12,084 nucleotides of DNA from NCBI GenBank assembly GCA_003556525.1, contig PWRH01000010.1, positions 1 through 12,084 on the forward strand, given 5' to 3'. Shown here piece after piece: positions 1 to 5,586 of the stretch. The first letter of the stretch is position 1, and each line of letters starts with the position of its first letter. The notes below the pieces were generated by a model. The model had not been told where the DNA came from, searched no databases, and saw nothing but the letters and a program-made list of their open reading frames with translations. The position numbers and the translations under genes were made by a program. The DNA comes from Candidatus Nealsoniibacteriota bacterium (GTDB taxonomy: Bacteria; Patescibacteriota; Minisyncoccia; Minisyncoccales; RBG-13-42-11).

Positions 1-821
1 CTATTGGCATATTTTTCAATTTCTTTTTGAAGGGACTCTGTCATTTGGTTATAACTTATTTTTCCTTGAAGATATTGTCCGATTAGACGATATTCAAGAC
101 CGAAAGATTCAATTTTTTTCCAAGAAAGACCCTTGCCCTTTTTCGGGCTTTTAAGAGTTTGAACCTCTTTAACCATGCCTTGTTTCAACCTTTTAAAAAG
201 TCTTTTTTTTATCAGTTTTTTTAATTCAGATTTTTCTTTTTTTATTCCCAGAATTAAAACAGGATAGTCGAGCGGTTCTTTTTTTAAAGGCGGTATTTTA
301 TCTTTTGTTTTAATTAAAATTTCGAGCGCTCTAATTAATCTTCTTTTATTATTTTTATCAATACTTTGGGCTCTTTTTGGGTCAAGTTTTTTAAGTTTTA
401 AAAAAAGCTCACTTTCCGTTAGTTTTTCAAGTTCAGCTCTTAATTGCCGGTCAGGCTTAACTCTGGGAATAACTAACCGATCTATTACAGCGTTGATATA
501 AAAACCCGTACCTCCGCACAAAATAGGCAGCTTATTTTTTTTAAAAATTTGATCAATTGATTTTAAGGCTAATTTTTGGTACTGAGCAGTACTGAATTGT
601 ATTTTTGGAGAAGCGACATCTATTAAATGGTGGGGGATATTTTCCATTTCTTTTTTTGTAATTTTTCCTGTTCCGATATCCATACCCCTATATACCTGCC
701 TTGAGTCTGCAGAAATAATTTCACCATTAAAATTTTTGGCTATTTGTATCGCTATTTTTGACTTACCTGAAGCTGTCGGGCCCAAAACAACAATTAATTT
801 TTTGTTTTTTTTATTATGCAT
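1..821 (-). CDS. miaA: tRNA dimethylallyltransferase MiaA (3' end cut by window edge)
   Basis: Transfers a dimethylallyl group from DMAPP to N6 of A37 in tRNAs reading UNN codons (i6A37), a cytoplasmic reaction. The visible 273 residues begin MHNKK and show the P-loop GPTASGKS (residues 14-21), the family motif SADSRQVYRGMDIGT (about 37-51), a CGGTGFYINA segment and the DPKRAQSIDKNNKRRLIRALE helix region. The frame is still open at base 1, in the KYAN(R) motif that in MiaA normally lies roughly 20-30 residues before the end, so only a short tail is missing. The ATG at 821 overlaps the end of miaB by 8 bases, which suggests translational coupling. No Shine-Dalgarno sequence is obvious. Partner and context: its product is the substrate of the MiaB encoded just upstream. 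Identification is secure. Confidence 0.96.
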   Translation of the reverse strand, partial: MHNKKNKKLIVVLGPTASGKSKIAIQIAKNFNGEIISADSRQVYRGMDIGTGKITKKEMENIPHHLIDVASPKIQFSTAQYQKLALKSIDQIFKKNKLPILCGGTGFYINAVIDRLVIPRVKPDRQLRAELEKLTESELFLKLKKLDPKRAQSIDKNNKRRLIRALEILIKTKDKIPPLKKEPLDYPVLILGIKKEKSELKKLIKKRLFKRLKQGMVKEVQTLKSPKKGKGLSWKKIESFGLEYRLIGQYLQGKISYNQMTESLQKEIEKYAN

Positions 822-1860
822 TTAATTCTTTTTCCCTTTGTTTTTTTTCCGTTAAAGAAACATCGTCTTTCATTTCAAAAGCAGCGGTTCCTTGTCTTGG
901 AGAATATTTGGCAATATATGCTTGGCTAAACTTTATTTCTTTAAAAACTTTTTTAGTGTTTTTGAAGTGTTTTTTCTTTTCTACGGGAAAGCCGACTATT
1001 ATATCGGTTGAAAGTCTTACTTCCGGAATGTTTTCAAGTATTTTTTCCACCAGCTTTTTATAGTCTTCAGCAGTATAGTTTCTGTTCATTTTTTTCAATA
1101 TTTCGTTGTCACCGGATTGAAGAGGGAGGTTTATTTGTTTTCCAAACTTAGGAGAATTTTTTAAAGTTTTAATAAGCTCATTGGAAAAATTTTTAGGATG
1201 TGGAGAAAGAAAAAACAGCTTAAAGTCATTTGGGATTTTATCAATTTCTTTAATCAATTTACTAAAATTTATTTTGGGGTTTTTGGGGCAATTATAGTCA
1301 TTAACATTTTGGCCTAAAAGCCAAATTTCTTTAATGTTTTTTTCTTTAAGAGTTTGCTTTATTTCTTTTATAATTTCTTTATGGTTTCGGCAAACCAAAG
1401 GACCGCGTGTAAAAGGAACAACGCAATATGAGCAAAAATTATTACATCCGTTTGAAATAGGTATAAAAGCAATAGAGTCGCTCTGACTTTTAGCTTTTAT
1501 TTTAAAATAACTACAACCTGTTTTTTTCTTTTTTGATTTTTTTACCCAATTTTCCAAATCTTTGGCATTCAAAATTAAGTCAAATTTATTTTCAAACTTT
1601 TTTTTATCTTTTTTTAAAATACAGCCGGTCAGAACGGTTTTTAATTTTTTATTTTTTGTTTTTAGTTTTGATAATTTTCTACCTAACCCAAAAATTCGAT
1701 CAACCGCGGATTGTCTGACCGAGCACATATTGACCACTATTAAATCAGCCTCGCCTTCTTTTAAAGCCGACTGACACCCTTTTTTTTCTAAAAGCGTGGC
1801 AATCCTCTCACTATCACTTTTATTCATTTGGCAGCCAAAAGTAATAATATGATATTTCAT
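814..1860 (-). CDS. miaB: MiaB-family tRNA methylthiotransferase, without TRAM domain
   Basis: Radical-SAM enzyme expected to methylthiolate C2 of i6A37 to give ms2i6A37 in tRNA. The 348-residue product has the N-terminal methylthiotransferase domain with cluster cysteines C10 (FGCQMN), C46 (NMCSVR) and C80 (TGC), then the radical-SAM CxxxCxxC at C139/C143/C146 followed by VVPFTRG, and the LLGQNVNDY, NLPLQSG and DIIVGFP motifs. Full MiaB proteins are about 430-450 residues and end in an RNA-binding TRAM domain. This one stops soon after the YSPRQGTAAFEM segment, in a lysine-rich tail, and the next gene begins inside its last codons, so no TRAM remains. MtaB or RimO are the alternatives; the GQNVN motif, the NMCSVR motif and the adjacent miaA favour MiaB. 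The start is the only ATG that keeps the complete FGCQMN domain. The first 11 codons also occur upstream at 1935-1967. Confidence 0.92.
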   Translation of the reverse strand: MKYHIITFGCQMNKSDSERIATLLEKKGCQSALKEGEADLIVVNMCSVRQSAVDRIFGLGRKLSKLKTKNKKLKTVLTGCILKKDKKKFENKFDLILNAKDLENWVKKSKKKKTGCSYFKIKAKSQSDSIAFIPISNGCNNFCSYCVVPFTRGPLVCRNHKEIIKEIKQTLKEKNIKEIWLLGQNVNDYNCPKNPKINFSKLIKEIDKIPNDFKLFFLSPHPKNFSNELIKTLKNSPKFGKQINLPLQSGDNEILKKMNRNYTAEDYKKLVEKILENIPEVRLSTDIIVGFPVEKKKHFKNTKKVFKEIKFSQAYIAKYSPRQGTAAFEMKDDVSLTEKKQREKELNA

Positions 1861-1889
1861 AAAAATTTTATTTGTCTATTTATTAAATC

Positions 1890-1967
1890 TTATGAGACAA
1901 AACAAAGGCTGAAGAAGAAACGAAGTTTCTTCGCCTGGCAGCCAAAAGTAATGATATGGTATTTCAT
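1890..1967 (-). pseudogene. Relic copy of the miaB 5' end
   Basis: Read on the minus strand, 1967-1935 encodes MKYHIITFGCQ, identical in protein sequence to the start of miaB (1860-1828). The two 33-base stretches differ at three positions, all synonymous third bases (TAC/TAT, ATC/ATT, CAG/CAA). After codon 11 the similarity stops abruptly; the frame continues through the right and left arms of a hairpin and ends at TAA (1890-1892) after 25 codons. I read it as a fragment of a second miaB allele rather than a working gene. A short leader peptide is possible but nothing supports it. Confidence 0.7.
1907..1943. repeat. Hairpin element, copy 1
   Basis: Inverted repeat with outer arms ggctg (1907-1911) / cagcc (1939-1943) and inner arms gaagaaac (1914-1921) / gtttcttc (1925-1932), with a GAA loop. 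Copy 2 lies 70 bases to the right with the same architecture. Its right arm overlaps the relic miaB fragment. Neither strand shows a U-run typical of an intrinsic terminator. Confidence 0.75.
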
Positions 1968-1976
1968 TATCTTGAA

Positions 1977-2008
1977 GGCTGAAGAAGAGATTTATCTCTT
2001 CGCCAGCC
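1977..2008. repeat. Hairpin element, copy 2
   Basis: Outer arms ggctg (1977-1981) / cagcc (2004-2008) and inner arms gaagaga (1984-1990) / tctcttc (1995-2001) around a TTTA loop. Compared with copy 1, one inner pair changes from A:T to G:C on both sides, so base pairing is kept while sequence differs. Confidence 0.75.
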
Positions 2009-2020
2009 AACCGTAAGGTT

Positions 2021-2041
2021 TGTGGACTTCCGAAGTCCACA
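2021..2041. repeat. Perfect 21-base palindrome P1 (TTCCGAA core)
   Basis: TGTGGACTTC-C-GAAGTCCACA: ten-base arms around one central base. The left arm and core recur as a half element at 2058-2071, and AAGTCCGCA at 2044-2052 is a variant right arm. Confidence 0.85.
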
Positions 2042-2075
2042 GAAGTCCGCAAAGGCTTGTGGACTTCCGAAGGTT

Positions 2076-2096
2076 TGTGGACTTCGGAAGTCCACA
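2076..2096. repeat. Perfect 21-base palindrome P2 (TTCGGAA core)
   Basis: TGTGGACTTC-G-GAAGTCCACA: the same ten-base arms as P1, with the central base complemented, so P2 is exactly P1 read from the other strand. It lies 55 bases from P1. Confidence 0.85.
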
Positions 2097-2120
2097 GAAA
2101 AGTCCACAGAAAAGTCTACA
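2097..2120. repeat. Tandem 12-base repeat derived from the palindrome arm
   Basis: Two head-to-tail units, gaaaagtccaca (2097-2108) and gaaaagtctaca (2109-2120), with one mismatch. Each carries the AAGTCCACA right arm of P1 and P2, so the array seems to grow by copying of half elements. Confidence 0.7.
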
Positions 2121-2139
2121 GAAGTTTATAGGCTTGGCT

Positions 2140-2160
2140 TGGGAACTTCCGAAGTTCCCA
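2140..2160. repeat. Perfect 21-base palindrome P3 (TTCCGAA core)
   Basis: TGGGAACTTC-C-GAAGTTCCCA: the inner ACTTCCGAAGT core is shared with P1, while the outer bases differ in a paired way, keeping a perfect palindrome. It ends 25 bases past the stop codon of the membrane-protein gene (stop at 2186-2188). No T-tract follows on the minus strand, so it is not a classical terminator. Confidence 0.85.
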
Positions 2161-2185
2161 GATTTAGATGAGATTAGCGAAGCGC

Positions 2186-3793
2186 TTAATATATTTCCTC
2201 TTTTTTTTCTTTCAAAAAATATCTCCACTGCTCTAAAAACTCTATAAATATTTGAAAGGGGAGATCTATTAAAGCGTTAAAGAAAATTGAAATAGCGTTA
2301 TATTTTTGCCATTTGCTTGAAAGCCATTTTCCCAGTCCGACAATCGGTAAAAATAAAATATCGAAAATAAAACCGAAAAATCCGACTTTTCTTTCTTCAA
2401 TCGTGAGCTCTTCTCCTTTATTTCTAATAGCCAGTCCGGCAAAAGCGATTAGGGCGATAAACATGACGTTGACAACATACGATGTTGGCGGAAGGCCCGC
2501 CCATCTTAGAATTGCAACAATAGCCCCCAAAGAAATCAAAGCTCCGCTTACGTATAAAAGAGCGATAAAAAACTTAACAAAAAAACTTCTTTTTGCCGGT
2601 ATTTTTATTTCATAGACATCTTTTTTTTCGGTTTCATAGATTATTTTCATCACTTCGATTAAAACCAATTCTATATTATTTTTAGAAGGAAGCCTTACTG
2701 TTGTTACCAGTAAAAACATTAAAAGCGTCGGTCCTAAAATATCAACTATTATGGCAAGCGGGGAAAAACTGCCCATAATCATTTTTGCCAAAGGAACCTC
2801 CAAAACAAACAAAGCAAAACTGTTGGTAATTAGAATTGATAGGGTTGCATAAATTCCAGCTCTTGACAGCCTGCCTTTAAGCGTAGACAGTCTTTTGTCA
2901 TAAGCATTTCTGATTAATTTTTCCAAATTTTCCGGATCACTTATTTTATCATAAAGCTTGGAAGAATTTTCTTCGGACAAAACATCTCCCAAAAGGAGAT
3001 AGGGTGTATTGTATTTATCACAAATTTTATAAAACTTATCTTTTAAGGGGTGGTTTAGATCTTTTTCCAAATCTTCCCAAACAGAATAAATGTTTTCCGC
3101 CAATTGGTTTAATTCCGTTTGTGATATTCTTTTCCAATTATCAAATCTTTTCTTAAGCAGGTGATAGGTGATGATGGGTGCGTCAAGCTTAAAAAGAGCC
3201 CTTTGGCAGGCAATATAGGCTTGCTTTGTTTTTTCTTCTTCGCTTATTTCTTTAATTGAGAAGACACTTTTATGGCTTATGCTTATTTTTTCCGCTACGG
3301 ATTCAGCCATATAATTAATTAGCGCTTTTTCTTTATTCGGCGGAGAAAGAATTTCTTCAATTTCGCAGGCTGCAATAGAGAGCAACCAATTATAGAGTTT
3401 TATTTTTTTCTTTTCAGAAGAGCCAGCCTCGTTTTTCTTAAGAATAAATATATATTTATTTATTGCTTTTTCAACTTCATCAATTTTTTTTATATCGATT
3501 TGGTTGTTGGGAAAATGGCCTCCTCTTATTAGCTCTGAAATAAGCAATTCAGCAATAGGTTTTTTTTCAGCCAATAAAATTCTTCTTTTTAACTTTCTTT
3601 CAATGGCAGCCCTTTTCATTAGATGTTCCTCTTTCCAGTCAACAATACCTCTCAGCTTTTCATAAAAAACAGAAACTTTTGAAGCAACCTCATCAACATT
3701 GATAGCCGAAGTTTTTTCTTTGGCTTTAAACGATTGGTGCCAGGCCTGGTAGGCATTGATTAATTTTTCAGTTCTTTCAGAAATTTTTGGCAT
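2186..3793 (-). CDS. Uncharacterised multi-pass membrane protein with large helical N-terminal domain
   Basis: Function not recognised. The 535-residue product has a soluble, strongly charged, mostly helical region of about 300 residues with no signal peptide. Four likely membrane helices follow (about 311-333, 344-367, 403-429, 438-457), then two further hydrophobic or amphipathic stretches (about 470-490, 498-520) and a charged tail ending KEKKEEIY. The C-terminal pattern (phenylalanine-rich stretch, GLGKWLSSKW, LPFQIFIEF, ending in lysines and glutamates) resembles hypothetical membrane proteins I associate with Parcubacteria; this is memory, not a search result. No catalytic or transporter motif is visible. 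The first ATG lies inside thrS (34-base overlap). The next in-frame methionine is residue 59, so the overlapping start is preferred. It probably belongs to the dnaE-thrS transcript. The N-terminal domain is expected in the cytoplasm. Confidence 0.85.
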   Translation of the reverse strand: MPKISERTEKLINAYQAWHQSFKAKEKTSAINVDEVASKVSVFYEKLRGIVDWKEEHLMKRAAIERKLKRRILLAEKKPIAELLISELIRGGHFPNNQIDIKKIDEVEKAINKYIFILKKNEAGSSEKKKIKLYNWLLSIAACEIEEILSPPNKEKALINYMAESVAEKISISHKSVFSIKEISEEEKTKQAYIACQRALFKLDAPIITYHLLKKRFDNWKRISQTELNQLAENIYSVWEDLEKDLNHPLKDKFYKICDKYNTPYLLLGDVLSEENSSKLYDKISDPENLEKLIRNAYDKRLSTLKGRLSRAGIYATLSILITNSFALFVLEVPLAKMIMGSFSPLAIIVDILGPTLLMFLLVTTVRLPSKNNIELVLIEVMKIIYETEKKDVYEIKIPAKRSFFVKFFIALLYVSGALISLGAIVAILRWAGLPPTSYVVNVMFIALIAFAGLAIRNKGEELTIEERKVGFFGFIFDILFLPIVGLGKWLSSKWQKYNAISIFFNALIDLPFQIFIEFLEQWRYFLKEKKEEIY

Positions 3794-5493
3794 AATTGAC
3801 TTTGTTTTATTTGTCCGATATCACCTTTACCTCTTTTTCTTAAGCTAACTGTTTTTGCTTTTAGTTCTTTGTCTCCAACTATTAAAAGATAGGGGATTTT
3901 TTCAACCTCACCGGTTCTTATTTTTTTAGAAAGAGTTTCATTTTCAGTCTTAACTTCAATTCTAAAGCCGGCCAAAGCAAGCTCTTCTCCGATTTTTTTA
4001 GCGTATTTTTCATGTTTTTTTCCAACGGGAATTACCCGTGCCTGAACAGGAGAAAGCCAAAAAGGAAAGGCCCCGGCATAATGCTCTATCAATACTCCGA
4101 TAAATCTTTCAAGAGAACCCAAAAGAGCACGATGAACCATAATTGACTGTTGTTTTTTACCTTTTTGGTCTATGTAGGTAATATTAAATCTTTCGGGAAG
4201 GTTAAAGTCAACCTGGATGGTTGTACATTGCCAAAGCCGTCCCAAAGAATCCTTTATTTTTATATCTATTTTCGGACCGTAAAATACTCCGCCACCCGGA
4301 TCAACTTGCCATTTAAGTTTAAGCTCTTGAAGTACTTGTTTTAAAATATTTGTTGCTTTTTGCCATCCTGCCAAATTACCGGCATATTTTTCCGGCCTGG
4401 TTGAGAGATAAATCTCAAAATCTTTAAAACCGAAAGTTTTAAGAATTTTTAAACCGTTTTTCAAAAGTTTTGTTACTTCTTGTTTTGTTTGCTCAGAGGT
4501 ACACCAAATGTGAGCGTCGTCTTGAGTAAAGCCCCTGACTCTGGTTAATCCATGGAGTGTTCCGGATCTTTCATAGCGATATACAGTACCAAACTCAGCA
4601 TACTTAACAGGCATATCTTTATAACTGCGAACTTTTGATTGTAAAACTTTTACGTGAAAAGGGCAGTTCATCGGTTTAATCATATATTCTTCTTCTTCTA
4701 TTTTAATCGGTGAATACATATTTTCCCGATAAAGGTTCCAGTGTCCGGAAGTTTTCCAGAGATTTAATTTTCCGATATGGGGGCTGATTATCCATTCGTA
4801 TCCTTGAGATATCAATTCTCGGTAAAGATAGTCCTGGATATTTTTTCTTAAAATTGTTCCTTTGGGTTGCCAAATCGGCAGGCCTGCACCAACCTCTTCA
4901 TCGGATAAAAACAGCTCTAATTTTTGACCCAGTAAACGATGATCTCTTTTTTCCGCTTCTTGTTGGGTCTTGAGATAATCTGAAAGTTCTTTTTTTGTTT
5001 CAAAGGCAACCCCGTAAATTCTGGTCAGCATTTTATTTTTTTCCAAACCTTTCCAGTAGGCACCTGCAATTTTTGTCAATTTAAAAGAATTAAGATCAAT
5101 TTCTTTGCTTGATTTAAGATGAGGTCCTTGACATAAATCTATAAATTGACTGCCTTGGTTTATTTTTCCGCTTTGGTAGGTTGATATTTTTTTTCCTTTT
5201 AATTCTTCAATTAACTCCAGTTTATAGGGTTGGTTTTTAAATATTTTTTTGGCATCTGTTTTTGAAATAAGCTTTTTCTTAAAAGCTATGTTTTGCCTTA
5301 TTATTTCTTTCATCTTTTTTTCTATTTTTGGCAGATCTTCCGGTTTTGGATTTTGTGATTTGGGAAATTCAAAATCATAATAAAAACCGTTTTCAATAGC
5401 AGGGCCGATGCCGAATTTAATTTCCGGATAAAGTTCTTGTATTGCATGGGCTAAAATGTGGGCCAAAGAATGGCGTAGTTTATTGATATCCAT
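3760..5493 (-). CDS. thrS: Threonyl-tRNA synthetase, lacking the TGS domain
   Basis: Charges tRNA-Thr with threonine in the cytoplasm. The 577-residue product starts directly at the editing domain (RHSLAHILAHA, with H8 and H12; C121 and H125 in CQGPH). The SAD region and class II catalytic core follow. Zinc ligands are C277 (MNCPFH), H328 (DDAHIW) and H454 (VHRALLGSLERF); motif 2 is RYERSGTLHGL and motif 3 is GSLERFIGVLIEHYAGAF. The anticodon-binding domain (about 482-577) completes it. E. coli ThrRS (about 640 residues) has an N-terminal TGS domain of about 60 residues; here it is absent and the DNA upstream is intergenic, so there is no hidden frame for it. Editing residues look intact. No Shine-Dalgarno site precedes the ATG. 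Its 3' end overlaps the next gene. Confidence 0.97.
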   Translation of the reverse strand: MDINKLRHSLAHILAHAIQELYPEIKFGIGPAIENGFYYDFEFPKSQNPKPEDLPKIEKKMKEIIRQNIAFKKKLISKTDAKKIFKNQPYKLELIEELKGKKISTYQSGKINQGSQFIDLCQGPHLKSSKEIDLNSFKLTKIAGAYWKGLEKNKMLTRIYGVAFETKKELSDYLKTQQEAEKRDHRLLGQKLELFLSDEEVGAGLPIWQPKGTILRKNIQDYLYRELISQGYEWIISPHIGKLNLWKTSGHWNLYRENMYSPIKIEEEEYMIKPMNCPFHVKVLQSKVRSYKDMPVKYAEFGTVYRYERSGTLHGLTRVRGFTQDDAHIWCTSEQTKQEVTKLLKNGLKILKTFGFKDFEIYLSTRPEKYAGNLAGWQKATNILKQVLQELKLKWQVDPGGGVFYGPKIDIKIKDSLGRLWQCTTIQVDFNLPERFNITYIDQKGKKQQSIMVHRALLGSLERFIGVLIEHYAGAFPFWLSPVQARVIPVGKKHEKYAKKIGEELALAGFRIEVKTENETLSKKIRTGEVEKIPYLLIVGDKELKAKTVSLRKRGKGDIGQIKQSQLCQKFLKELKN

Positions 5494-5509
5494 AATTTTT
5501 AAATTATTA

Positions 5510-5515
5510 ATTATA
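5510..5515 (-). promoter_or_regulatory. Possible -10 box upstream of thrS
   Basis: On the minus strand a perfect TATAAT lies 16 bases before the thrS ATG. The best -35 match, AAGACA (5535-5540), is weak and 19 bases away, inside the relic copy of the dnaE end. In such AT-rich DNA a lone TATAAT carries little weight. Confidence 0.3.
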
Positions 5516-5516
5516 T

Positions 5517-5552
5517 TTAAGTTTCTCTAATTATTGTCTTTTCTTCTTCCAA
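5517..5552 (-). pseudogene. Relic copy of the dnaE 3' end
   Basis: Minus-strand 5552-5517 reads LEEEKTIIRET-stop, matching the dnaE terminus LDEEKTIIKEV-stop at 5622-5587. The copies sit exactly 70 bases apart, both end in TAA at the same codon, and differ at 6 of 36 bases; D/E and K/R changes are conservative. Because 70 is not a multiple of three, read-through of dnaE would not enter this frame. The 34 bases between the copies contain atcc/ggat arms, and ttcttc/gaagaa runs flank these, giving an imperfect hairpin. Confidence 0.65.
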
Positions 5553-5586
5553 CATCCAAGTAAAGCGAAGGATAGAGAAGAAATAA

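Larger units (their letters stand above)
1861..2185. other. Repeat-rich intergenic region
   Basis: This 325-base gap separates the membrane-protein gene from miaB, both on the minus strand. I see no gene in it. From the miaB side it contains a short inverted repeat (tttgtct 1871-1877 / agacaaa 1895-1901), a hairpin (1907-1943), a duplicate of the miaB 5' end (1935-1967), a second related hairpin (1977-2008), and a cluster of TTCCGAA-centred palindromes and AAGTCCACA direct repeats (2021-2160). Its palindromic part is visibly less AT-rich than the flanking genes. Open frames across it exist only because the repeats lack stops, and their translations are low-complexity. Confidence 0.85.

Noticed and set aside
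2021..2160. Possible CRISPR array
   Set aside because: Repeats are self-palindromic, unevenly spaced (55 and 64 bases), with half elements between them and no spacer-like unique units; no cas genes seen.
2021..2160. Palindromes as intrinsic terminators of the minus-strand block
   Set aside because: Stems are strong enough, but no T-tract follows any of them in the minus-strand direction.
2020..2247. Open frames on both strands across the palindrome cluster
   Set aside because: Their translations are repetitive products of the palindromes and run into the 3' end of the membrane-protein gene; no start context or protein-like pattern.
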